DNA of 64,000 nt from Chryseobacterium defluvii (lineage in GTDB: Bacteria > Bacteroidota > Bacteroidia > Flavobacteriales > Weeksellaceae), in NCBI RefSeq assembly GCF_014204415.1, contig NZ_JACHLE010000008.1, forward strand, positions 1-64,000, read 5' to 3'. The position numbers and the translations under genes are program-made. The notes below the pieces were generated by a model. The model ran no database searches and was not told the origin of the DNA. It saw only the letters and a program-made list of their open reading frames with translations. The stretch's first letter is position 1. Each line of letters starts with the position of its first letter. Below are positions 42,971-52,067 of the stretch, piece by piece.

Positions 42971-43360
42971 ATGAGTACTATATTCACAAAGATCATTAAT
43001 GGGGAGATCCCTTCCTATAAGATTGCTGAAGACGAGAACTTTATAGCATTCTTGGATGTAATGCCTCTGGTAAAAGGGCATACTTTAGTAGTTCCCAAGA
43101 AGGAAGTGGATCTGATCTTTGATCTGGAAAGTGACGAATACAAAAACCTTTGGGGATTTGCACAGCAGGTGGCCAAAAAGATCAAAAATGCAATTCCCTG
43201 CGTAAGAGTAGGAGTTGCAGTCGTAGGACTGGAAGTTCCTCACGCTCATATTCATCTGATTCCTTTAAACAAAATGGAAGAAATGAATTTCAGAAATGAA
43301 AGATTGAAATTAACGAACGAAGAATATACAGAGATTCAAAACTCAATTATTAATTCTTAA
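42971..43360 (+). CDS. HIT-family nucleotide hydrolase or transferase
   Basis: 129 residues of the HINT type: start TIFTKIINGEIPSYKIAED, LDVMPLVKGHTLVVPKKEV and the histidine triad HAHIHLIPL near residue 98. Such proteins cleave nucleotide phosphoramidates; the cellular substrate is not known. It ends at a strong terminator. Confidence 0.95.
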   Translation: MSTIFTKIINGEIPSYKIAEDENFIAFLDVMPLVKGHTLVVPKKEVDLIFDLESDEYKNLWGFAQQVAKKIKNAIPCVRVGVAVVGLEVPHAHIHLIPLNKMEEMNFRNERLKLTNEEYTEIQNSIINS

Positions 43361-43371
43361 AAAACAAAGGG

Positions 43372-43399
43372 TCGTAAAAAAGAAATTTTTTACGATTTT
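43372..43399 (+). terminator. Terminator after the HIT gene
   Basis: TCGTAAAAAA-GAAA-TTTTTTACGA, a perfect 10-bp stem with GAAA tetraloop, followed by TTTTC. Confidence 0.85.
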
Positions 43400-43423
43400 C
43401 TTTAACATACATCATATTATATT

Positions 43424-44611
43424 ATGAATTCAAATCAATGTTCCTTCTGTGGCAGAAAAAGAAATGAAGTACAGATGCTGATTTCCGGACAGAACGGATT
43501 TATCTGCGAGAACTGTATCGAGCAGGCTCATGTCATTGTAAAAGACAGCGGTTCAAAAAACGGGTTTTCACCTGCGGAAACCATAGAAGAGCTTAAAAAA
43601 CCAAAAGAGATCAAAGAATTCCTTGATCAATACGTGATTGGACAGGACCAGGCTAAAAAACAACTTTCCATAGCGGTTTATAATCATTATAAAAGGCTGC
43701 TTCATGCCCAGGACGAAAACAGGGAAGTAGAGCTTGAGAAGTCAAACATTATCATGATCGGGGAAACAGGAACCGGTAAAACTTTACTGGCAAAAACGAT
43801 AGCGAGAGAACTGGATGTTCCGTTCTGTATTGTGGATGCTACGATCCTTACGGAAGCGGGATATGTAGGAGAAGATGTGGAAAGTATATTGTCCAGGCTT
43901 TTGATGGTAGCAGATTATGATGTGGAAAAAGCTGAAAAGGGTATTGTTTTTATTGACGAGATCGATAAGATCGCGAGGAAATCAGATAACCCGAGTATTA
44001 CCAGAGACGTTTCCGGAGAAGGAGTACAGCAGGGGCTGCTGAAACTGCTGGAAGGCAGTATTGTGAATGTGCCGCCTCAGGGAGGAAGAAAGCATCCGGA
44101 TCAGAAATATATCCAGGTCAATACCCAGAATATCCTGTTTATTGCAGGGGGTGCATTTGATGGCATCAAAGAGATCATTGAGAGAAGAATGAATAAACAG
44201 GCTATTGGTTTCAGCTCTGAGAAGATCAATAAAGTGGATGAAGAGGATTATATATTAACAAATATTAATGCCATTGATCTTCGTTCTTTCGGATTAATTC
44301 CCGAACTTTTGGGAAGATTTCCGATCATCACTTATCTCGATAAACTCACAAAAGAGACAATGGTAAGAATTATGAAAGAACCAAAAAATTCAATTATCAA
44401 TCAATTTGTGGAGCTTTTTAAAATGGATGGCACAAAATTGGTATTTACGGATGGTGCAATTGAAAAAATAGTGGATGAAACTATTGAGAAAGGATTAGGC
44501 GCCAGAGGTCTCAGAGGAACTACTGAAAAAGTGCTTGAAGATCACATGTTTTCAATAGGTGAGGAAAAAGAAATTGTATTAACAGAACATAATATTTTTG
44601 TTAATAAATAA
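43424..44611 (+). CDS. clpX: ClpX, ATPase subunit of ClpXP
   Basis: 395 residues. The N-terminal zinc-binding domain uses Cys6, Cys9, Cys28 and Cys31 ([18 protein letters not shown]). The AAA+ domain has Walker [13 protein letters not shown] and Walker [10 protein letters not shown]. It unfolds tagged proteins and feeds them to ClpP. No clpP gene is in the window, so clpX is a separate unit here. Confidence 0.97.
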   Translation: MNSNQCSFCGRKRNEVQMLISGQNGFICENCIEQAHVIVKDSGSKNGFSPAETIEELKKPKEIKEFLDQYVIGQDQAKKQLSIAVYNHYKRLLHAQDENREVELEKSNIIMIGETGTGKTLLAKTIARELDVPFCIVDATILTEAGYVGEDVESILSRLLMVADYDVEKAEKGIVFIDEIDKIARKSDNPSITRDVSGEGVQQGLLKLLEGSIVNVPPQGGRKHPDQKYIQVNTQNILFIAGGAFDGIKEIIERRMNKQAIGFSSEKINKVDEEDYILTNINAIDLRSFGLIPELLGRFPIITYLDKLTKETMVRIMKEPKNSIINQFVELFKMDGTKLVFTDGAIEKIVDETIEKGLGARGLRGTTEKVLEDHMFSIGEEKEIVLTEHNIFVNK

Positions 44612-44643
44612 CAATATATTTTTTTTCTTTAAAAAAAAAATTA

Positions 44644-44651
44644 TACCTTTG
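44644..44651 (+). promoter_or_regulatory. -7 element of the T9SS protein gene
   Basis: TACCTTTG is an exact TAnnTTTG, 45 bases before the ATG at 44696, in a very A/T-rich gap with a long T and A run upstream. Confidence 0.6.
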
Positions 44652-44695
44652 CGGGTGAAGATTGTATTAACTAACACACAAATAATTTATATACA

Positions 44696-46693
44696 ATGAG
44701 AAAAAGTTTATTTGCTATAGGTCTTTTAGCACTTAGTTATTCTGTTCAGGCGCAGATATTATGTCATGTAGACACTAATGCTAATATGTATGTGAGCGAA
44801 GGTACCCTGGTTTACAGTGGTGGTGGCGTTCAGACCAGAGGTACTGGTATTCTGGATGTTCACGGCAATGTAATGATTGTAGGCGGGGGATCAGATGCGC
44901 TAAGAACCATTACCACAACCGGAGGAGCAAAAACGGATGGTGGTAATATTGTTTTAAGACTTAATACTCCCGGCAGTTACGCAATGTCAACATATGGACA
45001 ACTCTATATTGATGGCTTGACACAAACTAATGTTACCGGTATTGTAAGTAAGGAATTCCGAACTGACAGACATGGTAATGGTAATTATTTCCAACAAATT
45101 GCACTGCCTTTCTTTGGTAAGACGTTGAGTACATTATCTACAGAATTTGGTAAAACTTTCACGGGAGTTAGATGGTCACAAAATGAGATCCTGAGATGGA
45201 ACAATACCACTGCGGTATCTGGCCATTTTGCTTATCCTTCAACAACTACTACAAGTGACGGTTCAAGCTATTATATGTTAGGTTCCAAAAGTAATAACCT
45301 TAACACAAGTACTCCACCGGCAACTTTACCTACTATTGCTCCAACACCTACGGGTTCTGTGTATACCCTTAACGGTAGACCTTACGCCCCTTTGGCCAAC
45401 GTGACCCTTCAAAATGGAGGAAATGTGAATTTTGGACCAACGGGTAATAATGTTAATCAGTATAATGAGAAGTATAACACCTATCTTCAGGATCAGTTTG
45501 AAGTTGTCGCTACTCCTTGGGCACAGGGCTATGGTAAAAATATTTACCAATTTGGTAATCCTTTCTTAACTAATATTGATCTATCGAGAATCGGATATAC
45601 AGAGAATGGAGGCACTACCGATGGGAATGCGATCGGAAATATCTGGGGAGTTAGGTATACGGCAGGTACTGTTGTAACTGCAGCTGATGGTTCTACTACT
45701 AGCTCGGGTGCTTTAATAACGACATTTGATACAAATGGGGTTCCGGTTGGTGATCAAGGACTTATCATCAAGCCTATGCAGACATTTGTTATAAAATTAA
45801 GAAACAATGACGCACCGCAGACTTTAAACTTCAATACTTTAAGAAGATTTAAAGAAACAGTAAGAGATGCATCTACCAACTATAGTGTAGTAGCTGCTAA
45901 AAATGCAGGCAAAATTGGTGGGGAGACTGTGAAGCAGCTTGGTGTTATTGCACTGGATGCTAATGGTAAAGAAATTGCAAGAACTTATTATGTACTTTCT
46001 TCAAGAGCAAAAACGGGTCATCATACTTCAGTAGCAACAACGGTTCAGGCTTCAGCGAGCCAAGCCAATATGATTGGTACTTTTGAAGAGGCCTTACAAG
46101 GGGGTTATGACAATGATTATACTGCTAAATACTGGTTGTATATCAATGAGGCTAATGAAAATGATTTCAGAGGTAAAAATGTTAAATTAGTTAATTACGA
46201 TACTAATAAAAAAATTGCGTCTTATAAATTTGAAATAAGAGAAAATGCAGAATTAGTTGCAGATGGCACACATCAGCTGTCTTCAGGTACCGGTTTCTAT
46301 TATAAATCAGAGAACGGAACTGTAGAGCAGGCAAAACAAGGACAGGTAATTCCTGTGGCTAGTTCAGTATATGATCTGTACTATGGTGCGCCTGGCAGAG
46401 AAGAAACTAGCAAGAATGCTATAGCTGATAACAATGCTACATCTGTTAGACCTTCAAGAACAATGGTAGTTTATAATCCTGAAATTACAAATTACGTTGT
46501 TAGATTTGATCCGAATTGGAAAAAGGCAGACATTGAAGTTTATGATATGAGTGGTAAACTTGTAATCTCTAAAAAAGCTGTTAATACTTCTACTGATTTT
46601 GTAATTGAGTTAGATAACTCTATTAAAAACTCTTATGTTGTAAGAATTATGGCCGATAATGGAGAAACTGTGAACACTAAAATCTTAAAATAA
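44696..46693 (+). CDS. Large type IX secretion cargo protein
   Basis: 665 residues with a signal peptide (MRKSLFAIGLLALSYSVQAQ) and a Thr/Asn/Gly-rich beta-structured body. The C-terminal type A sorting domain (about 585-665) reads MVVYNPEITNYVVRF, ADIEVYDMSGKLVISKKA, NSYVVRIMADNGETVNTKIL. It is exported by the type IX system to the cell surface. The body shows no catalytic motif I can name; an adhesin or surface-layer role is possible. A 74-residue gene follows after five bases. Confidence 0.88.
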   Translation: MRKSLFAIGLLALSYSVQAQILCHVDTNANMYVSEGTLVYSGGGVQTRGTGILDVHGNVMIVGGGSDALRTITTTGGAKTDGGNIVLRLNTPGSYAMSTYGQLYIDGLTQTNVTGIVSKEFRTDRHGNGNYFQQIALPFFGKTLSTLSTEFGKTFTGVRWSQNEILRWNNTTAVSGHFAYPSTTTTSDGSSYYMLGSKSNNLNTSTPPATLPTIAPTPTGSVYTLNGRPYAPLANVTLQNGGNVNFGPTGNNVNQYNEKYNTYLQDQFEVVATPWAQGYGKNIYQFGNPFLTNIDLSRIGYTENGGTTDGNAIGNIWGVRYTAGTVVTAADGSTTSSGALITTFDTNGVPVGDQGLIIKPMQTFVIKLRNNDAPQTLNFNTLRRFKETVRDASTNYSVVAAKNAGKIGGETVKQLGVIALDANGKEIARTYYVLSSRAKTGHHTSVATTVQASASQANMIGTFEEALQGGYDNDYTAKYWLYINEANENDFRGKNVKLVNYDTNKKIASYKFEIRENAELVADGTHQLSSGTGFYYKSENGTVEQAKQGQVIPVASSVYDLYYGAPGREETSKNAIADNNATSVRPSRTMVVYNPEITNYVVRFDPNWKKADIEVYDMSGKLVISKKAVNTSTDFVIELDNSIKNSYVVRIMADNGETVNTKILK

Positions 46694-46698
46694 AAAAT

Positions 46699-46923
46699 AT
46701 GAAAGCTATCAAAACAATAAATAAACTAGTACCTGCTCTTTTTCTTTTTGCTTTTTCATTGGTCAATGCTGAAGATCCGCCTGCACCATATGCAAAAAGC
46801 ACCGGAGGATCTGGAACTGGATCACCTGCATCACCCATAGATATGTATATCTACATATTTTCTGTAGTTGCAATTATGTTTATTGTATACTATACAAAAA
46901 GGTATAAGAGCCAAAAAGTATAA
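46699..46923 (+). CDS. Small exported protein with PID motif and membrane tail
   Basis: 74 residues: signal peptide (to about VNAEDPP), a Gly/Ser linker, then SPIDMYIYIFSVVAIMFIVY and a basic end (KRYKSQKV). The order PID, membrane helix, Arg/Lys tail is that of a C-terminal sorting signal (PID-CTERM type) described in Bacteroidota, here with almost nothing in front of it. It lies five bases after the T9SS protein gene, so the two are probably made together. Confidence 0.75.
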   Translation: MKAIKTINKLVPALFLFAFSLVNAEDPPAPYAKSTGGSGTGSPASPIDMYIYIFSVVAIMFIVYYTKRYKSQKV

Positions 46924-46942
46924 AATTTTATTAAAATATTTT

Positions 46943-46972
46943 AAACTCCCTGATTAGTCGGGGAGTTTTTTT
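46943..46972 (+). terminator. Terminator after the PID-tail gene
   Basis: AAACTCCC (46943-46950) pairs with GGGAGTTT (46961-46968), followed by a T-run. It also lies 12 bases before the next ATG. Confidence 0.8.
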
Positions 46973-46983
46973 ATTTTTACGGT

Positions 46984-48270
46984 ATGAAAAAGATTTATAT
47001 ACTATCAGCAGTATTGGCTGCATTCTCTTTGCATGCTCAGTTTACAGTTACCCTTCAGGCACCTGCAGATTTCAAAGAACAAGATGCTATTTTATATACA
47101 CTTAACGGATCAAAAGACATTATTGTTACTAAAGAGCAAAGTAAGAATAGTGTATGGACTTTTAAATACCCTAAGAATTATATGGGGATGATGAAAGTCT
47201 ACTTTCCCAATACTAACAATACCATTAGCCTTATTTCCGAAAATAAGAATGTAAATATAAAGCTGGAAACCCAGAACAATAAAATTAAAGATATAGTTTA
47301 TCAGGATGAGGCGAATGATATGATGAACAGACTGCAGGAAGGGGCCCAGAAGAAAGAGTTGATATTACCTGCATTAATGCAGATCAAAGATTATTATAAA
47401 GATACTACCGATTTTGGTAAAGCATTAAAATCAGAAATCGGAAGACTCTCGGTAGGAATAGATAATATTGACCAGAACCAGCATCCGTTTATTTATTATT
47501 ATAATACCAACTATAATAAGTTCTTATCAGCTAATAATAGTACTAAAGCCACAACAGAAGATATTGTCAATTTTATAGACAAATCCAATGATATGCTTGA
47601 AACATCATCATTGCTGAGGCCTTTGTTAGTAGCATATCTTAATGCGGGCGGAAATGCCAATGTAGGGCCTTCAATAGACAATCTTTTAGACAGATTAAAG
47701 GTAGAAACTCCGCGTGGGCAGACTGTATTATCAGAACTGATTGATATTTTTGATATCTATGAGATGAATGAGTTAAAAGATAAGTACCTGACTCTTGCTA
47801 AAAACCTGAAGTGTACGATCACTGACAGGCTCGCTTCTACCCTTAAAGCGAATTCAAATGTAGAAATAGGAGCTGCTTTCCCTAATTATAAATTCCAGTC
47901 TCCTTTAAACACAACAGCTAAGTCTCTGTATGATGTAAAGGCAGACCAGAAAATTATTATTTTCTGGTCATCAACATGCTCACATTGTGAAAGTGAATTA
48001 CCACAGCTTTTAACCAAATACAATGATCTGAAGACAAAAAATGCGCAGATCATCGGGTTATCACTAGATGTGGATAAAGAAGCTTATACTAAAAAAGTTG
48101 CAGCCTTCCCTTGGATTAATGATTCTGAATTAAAAGGATGGAACAGCAGTTATACTGATACCTATAATATTCATGCAACTCCCACCTATTTTATCTTGGA
48201 TGCTAACAATAAGATAATCAGTAAGCCCAATCATGTGGGTGATGTTTTGGAATATTTTAAGCTTAAATAA
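46984..48270 (+). CDS. TlpA-like thioredoxin-fold protein with N-terminal domain
   Basis: 428 residues. The signal peptide (to ALHAQ) is followed by a region of about 280 residues like that of Bacteroidota thioredoxin proteins that carry an N-terminal DUF4369-type beta domain. The C-terminal thioredoxin domain (about 300-428) reads IIIFWSSTCSHCESELPQLL, with CxxC as CSHC, and the cis-Pro in HATPTYFILD. It is a periplasmic thiol-disulfide reductase or cytochrome maturation type protein. Its substrate is unknown. Confidence 0.9.
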   Translation: MKKIYILSAVLAAFSLHAQFTVTLQAPADFKEQDAILYTLNGSKDIIVTKEQSKNSVWTFKYPKNYMGMMKVYFPNTNNTISLISENKNVNIKLETQNNKIKDIVYQDEANDMMNRLQEGAQKKELILPALMQIKDYYKDTTDFGKALKSEIGRLSVGIDNIDQNQHPFIYYYNTNYNKFLSANNSTKATTEDIVNFIDKSNDMLETSSLLRPLLVAYLNAGGNANVGPSIDNLLDRLKVETPRGQTVLSELIDIFDIYEMNELKDKYLTLAKNLKCTITDRLASTLKANSNVEIGAAFPNYKFQSPLNTTAKSLYDVKADQKIIIFWSSTCSHCESELPQLLTKYNDLKTKNAQIIGLSLDVDKEAYTKKVAAFPWINDSELKGWNSSYTDTYNIHATPTYFILDANNKIISKPNHVGDVLEYFKLK

Positions 48271-48272
48271 TT

Positions 48273-48302
48273 TTGGTAGAAAGTAAATAATTTATATATT
48301 TG
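48273..48302 (+). promoter_or_regulatory. Promoter of tRNA-Met
   Basis: TTG (48273-48275), 19 bases, TATATTTG (48295-48302), an exact Bacteroidota promoter 12 bases before the tRNA. Confidence 0.7.
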
Positions 48303-48314
48303 CACCACCAAAAC

Positions 48315-48388
48315 GGCGAGGTAGCTCAGGTGGTTAGAGCGTTGGATTCATAACCCAAAGGTCACGGGTTCAAATCCCGTCTTCGCTA
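48315..48388 (+). tRNA. tRNA-Met (CAT anticodon)
   Basis: The 74-base gene folds into a cloverleaf. The acceptor GGCGAGG pairs with CTTCGCT (48381-48387), and the discriminator is A. The T arm is ACGGG-TTCAAAT-CCCGT, and the anticodon CAT at 48349-48351 lies in loop TTCATAA. The 3' CCA is not encoded. The first acceptor pair is G-U, not a mismatch as in initiators read by eye, and the anticodon stem lacks the three G-C pairs of initiator tRNA, so it is the elongator; a CAU tRNA-Ile cannot be fully excluded. Confidence 0.93.
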
Positions 48389-48393
48389 CAAAA

Positions 48394-48421
48394 ATAAACC
48401 GAAACATTTGTTTCGGTTTAT
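48394..48421. terminator. Terminator shared by tRNA-Met and the HlyD gene
   Basis: ATAAACCGAAACA-TT-TGTTTCGGTTTAT is a perfect 13-bp stem with A-runs on the left and T-runs on the right, serving both convergent units. Confidence 0.85.
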
Positions 48422-48448
48422 TTTTTTCTTTTTATAAAAGCGGATCAA

Positions 48449-49753
48449 CTAGCTCTGATATCCAAGCAGTTTTCTGATCTGATAGAAGAATCTTTCAATA
48501 AGTCTCAGATCCTGTGTGACAATTTCCGCATTTCCCCGGAGTTCTTTATCGAAGGGCAGATTTTTATTATAAGATGTTTTTAAACCATGTGGAAGAATAA
48601 CATCTACGTAATAATTCCCTTTCTCATCAGGTGACAGAGAAATGTTTTGAACCTTGCCTTCCACAATACCATATTCCTGAAAACGGTAATTATCCAGTTT
48701 AATGAGTACCTTTTCTCCTGCTGTGATCTTACCTGAATTGGTAGCGGGAACTAACATCCTTCCTACCATGCTTTCCTTATTCCTGGGCAAAATAGATAAA
48801 ATGGGGTCTCCCATTTTTACAAACTGATTTTCTCCAAAAAACTGCTGGAAGCTGGCAACCCCTTCTGTGGAGGAAATGATCAGGTAGCTTTGTTCCCATT
48901 GTTTTAAAGATCTTCTCAGCTGTTCGAATAGCTGTAAGGTTTCAGAAGAATAAGTGATCTTATCTTTCTCCGTATTAATGGCTGTTCCGCTTCTTGTCTT
49001 ATTGAGGTTGGAAATGCTTTCTTCCATCTGGGATAATGAAATATCGATACTCTCCAGATTTTGTTGTGCCTGAAGATATTTTACTTTTTCATTTTCAAGC
49101 TCAAAAGCAGAAATCACACCTTGATTGAAAAGATCCTGAGAGCGTTGATAGCCTTTCTTTGCGAGCTCATATTTGTCTGATTCCAGTTTTTTCTGCTGTT
49201 TTAATGTTGCAATTCTTACCCGATACTCAGACAGGCTTTGATTGGCTGCTAAATTTTCAGGGGCGTAGGGTTGCAGCCTTGTGAAAAGCTCTTCTTCCTG
49301 AAAGGCTTTTGCAAAATTATTATAATCTCCCTGCAGCTCACCAAGTTTAAATCCTGCAGCTGTTTTCACCGGGAATGAACGCAGCTGATCGGGTGTGAGG
49401 GAGTCCATCAGCTTCTTTAGCTCCAGAACATCTTTATAGCTGGCAGTAGATTGAAGAACCATAAGTATCTGGTCTTTTTTGACTTCCTGATGGTTTTTGA
49501 TAAAGATCTTTTCAATTTTAGAATTGGTTCTTGCTTCCAGCTTTTCAGGAGGATTTTGTGAGGTTACAATAATAGGGGCCGGAACAAATTCGGGATATTT
49601 AATAATGTAGCTCATTAAGAGAATAAGCAAGAGGATAATGAGTATGATCGTATTTCCCCAACGGATCATCCAATGGGGTGGCTGGGTAAGAATATCCTGC
49701 ACACTTTCGGAGCGCAATTCTATATTGTCTAATATGTCTTTTTCAGTATCCAA
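48449..49753 (-). CDS. HlyD-family membrane fusion protein of the RiPP exporter
   Basis: 434 residues: a cytoplasmic N terminus of about 30, one membrane helix (IILIILLLILLMSYII), a biotinyl-lipoyl-like half motif, a long coiled-coil hairpin (about 130-290; LKQQKKLESDKYELAKKGY) and a beta-barrel. It links the C39 ABC transporter to an outer membrane channel (TolC-like, not encoded here). It is the last gene of the RiPP operon, 55 bases after the transporter gene. Confidence 0.92.
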   Translation of the reverse strand: MDTEKDILDNIELRSESVQDILTQPPHWMIRWGNTIILIILLLILLMSYIIKYPEFVPAPIIVTSQNPPEKLEARTNSKIEKIFIKNHQEVKKDQILMVLQSTASYKDVLELKKLMDSLTPDQLRSFPVKTAAGFKLGELQGDYNNFAKAFQEEELFTRLQPYAPENLAANQSLSEYRVRIATLKQQKKLESDKYELAKKGYQRSQDLFNQGVISAFELENEKVKYLQAQQNLESIDISLSQMEESISNLNKTRSGTAINTEKDKITYSSETLQLFEQLRRSLKQWEQSYLIISSTEGVASFQQFFGENQFVKMGDPILSILPRNKESMVGRMLVPATNSGKITAGEKVLIKLDNYRFQEYGIVEGKVQNISLSPDEKGNYYVDVILPHGLKTSYNKNLPFDKELRGNAEIVTQDLRLIERFFYQIRKLLGYQS

Positions 49754-49808
49754 GATTTTATTTTTTTCATAAACCTCACAGGTTTTATTAATTATAAATG
49801 AGAGAAAA

Positions 49809-52004
49809 TCAATTTCCCAGCTCCAGTTGGTTTTTTACAAGCCGGTAATATTCACCTTTCAAAGCAACCAATTCCACATGATTTCCTTCTTCTACTACCT
49901 TTCCTTTATCCAGCACGATAATTTTGTCGGCATGTTTTACTGTGGAAAGCCTATGGGCAATCACAATAGCTGTTTTGCCTTTAAAAAACTGTTCAAGGTT
50001 TTCCATGATGATCTTTTCATTGTGGGCATCCAGTGCGCTGGTGGCTTCATCAAAGAAAATATACTTCGGGGATTTGTAGACAGCTCTTGCAATGAAAAGT
50101 CTCTGCTTCTGGCCACCGCTGACTCCCACTCCTTCATTTCCTATTTTTGTGTTATAGCTTAAGGGAAGCCCTTCGATAAAGTCTTTTATGTTGGCGATTT
50201 CTACTGCTTTTCTAAGCTTTTGTTTATCGACATAATCTTCACCTACTGTAATATTATTAGCGATAGTATCATTGAATATATATCCCTCCTGCATCACAAC
50301 TCCACAATGATCTCTCCAGTGTCTTGGCGAAATATTTTTAAGCTTGGTATTTCCGAGTTTTATTTCTCCTTCATTAGGTTCATAAAATTTCATCAGTAAT
50401 TTTAAAAGGGTAGTTTTTCCGCTGCCGCTGGCTCCTACGATGGCTGTCGTTTTCTGATAAGGGATATTTAAATTCAAATTTTCAAATACAAATGCATCCG
50501 AGCCGATATATCTGAAAGAGACATCTTCAATTTCGATATCTTTCTCAGGAATTTCAGATGCATACTGCTCATCTTTGTTCTCTTCATCATCTTTATCATG
50601 AATTTCTCCCAGTCTTTCCAGAGAGATCTTTGCATCCTGGGTTTGTTTGATAAAATCTATGAGCTGTAATAAAGGGCTGTTAAGCTGACCGATAATGTAC
50701 TGTACAGAAAGCATCATTCCCAATGTAAGATTTCCGCTGAGAACCAGTTTGGCTGAAAGGAAGCTTACTAAAATATCTTTCATCTGATTGATGAAATTAC
50801 CTCCCACAGACTGCCATTGTTCCAGAGAAAGGGATTTAATCCTGATCTTGAATAATTTTACCTGAAGAAATTCCCAGTCCCATCGTTTTTGTTTCTCTGC
50901 ATTATGCATTTTTATTTCCTGCATTCCGTTGATCAGCTCAATAACTTTGCTTTGCTCCTGGGAAACCTGGGAAAATCTTTTATAATCCAGTTCTTTTCTT
51001 TTTTTTAGGAAAAAGCTGATCCATCCGATATATAATACAGCTCCCACCAGGTAAACAAAGAAAAGTCTGTAATCATAAAACAGCAGCACGATACTGAAGA
51101 TGATCAGGTTAACCAATGAGAATAATGTATTTAAAGATGAGCTTGTCAGAAGCTGTTCTATCCTATGATGATCATTGATCCTCTGCATAATATCTCCGGT
51201 CATTCTGGTATCAAAAAAGCTGATGGGAAGTTTCATCAGTTTAATAAAGAAATCTGAAATAATAGAAATATTGATCCTTGCCGAAAGGTGAAGCAAAATC
51301 CAGCTCCGGATGACTTCAATGCCCATTCGCCCTATGAAAAGCATGATCTGAGCCAGAAGGACCAGATAAATAAAATTGAGATCCTGGTTCTGTATCCCGA
51401 CATCTACAATACTTTGGGTGAGGAAAGGGAAGATGAGAGACAATAAGCTCCCAGCCAGCAGCCCGACTGCAAGCTGAATGACTAACGATTTATACTTTAA
51501 TAGGTATTTTGATAGAAAAGAAAAGCTTGCTTTGCTTTCCGTATCATCAAATTCAGTCTGAAAGAAAGCCGGTGTGGTCTCAAGGAGCATTACGATACCT
51601 TCTTCTGTATTTTCATCAGCATTTTCGCCTATCCAGGATTTTATAAACTCTTCACGGGTATAGGCAATCAGCCCATAACTTGGATCTGAAATATAAACCT
51701 TATTGCCTCCTTTATGAATTTTATAGACGACTACAAAATGATTCTTGTTCCAGTGTGCAATACAAGGGAAGGGAACTTCCTCCGCAAGGGTGTTGAAGTC
51801 TATCTGTATCACCATTGACCGGAAGCCTAAATCTTCTGCGGCATCACTTAGTCCCAGCAGGCTGCTTCCTTCTCTTGTGGTTTCCGAAAGGTTACGGATC
51901 TGCTGCAAAGAAATACTTTTGCCATAATATTTACTGACAATTCTAAGGCATGTGGGACCACAGTCCTTAGCATCCGGCTGTTTATAAAAAGGAAACTTCT
52001 TCAA
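49809..52004 (-). CDS. C39 peptidase-containing ABC transporter
   Basis: 731 residues in three parts. The N-terminal C39 peptidase (about 1-145) has catalytic Cys in DCGPTCLRIVSKYYG, His in WNKNHFVVVY and Asp in SDPSYG. A six-helix membrane domain follows. The ATPase has Walker A GASGSGKTTLLK, signature VSGGQKQRLF and Walker B FFDEATSALD. The C39 domain cuts precursor peptides after a double glycine during export, and the precursor at 54395-54622 has such a site. It forms the exporter with the HlyD protein. Confidence 0.95.
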   Translation of the reverse strand: MKKFPFYKQPDAKDCGPTCLRIVSKYYGKSISLQQIRNLSETTREGSSLLGLSDAAEDLGFRSMVIQIDFNTLAEEVPFPCIAHWNKNHFVVVYKIHKGGNKVYISDPSYGLIAYTREEFIKSWIGENADENTEEGIVMLLETTPAFFQTEFDDTESKASFSFLSKYLLKYKSLVIQLAVGLLAGSLLSLIFPFLTQSIVDVGIQNQDLNFIYLVLLAQIMLFIGRMGIEVIRSWILLHLSARINISIISDFFIKLMKLPISFFDTRMTGDIMQRINDHHRIEQLLTSSSLNTLFSLVNLIIFSIVLLFYDYRLFFVYLVGAVLYIGWISFFLKKRKELDYKRFSQVSQEQSKVIELINGMQEIKMHNAEKQKRWDWEFLQVKLFKIRIKSLSLEQWQSVGGNFINQMKDILVSFLSAKLVLSGNLTLGMMLSVQYIIGQLNSPLLQLIDFIKQTQDAKISLERLGEIHDKDDEENKDEQYASEIPEKDIEIEDVSFRYIGSDAFVFENLNLNIPYQKTTAIVGASGSGKTTLLKLLMKFYEPNEGEIKLGNTKLKNISPRHWRDHCGVVMQEGYIFNDTIANNITVGEDYVDKQKLRKAVEIANIKDFIEGLPLSYNTKIGNEGVGVSGGQKQRLFIARAVYKSPKYIFFDEATSALDAHNEKIIMENLEQFFKGKTAIVIAHRLSTVKHADKIIVLDKGKVVEEGNHVELVALKGEYYRLVKNQLELGN

Positions 52005-52067
52005 TTAGGATAGCCTTTAAAATTTTAAACAAAATAATAAATAATTTTCACATTCCTGCATTTTTGA

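Noticed and set aside
49809..52004. Toxin exporter of the RTX type
   Set aside because: The catalytic Cys of the C39 domain is present and the locus encodes a Gly-Gly precursor, which fits peptide export rather than RTX transport.
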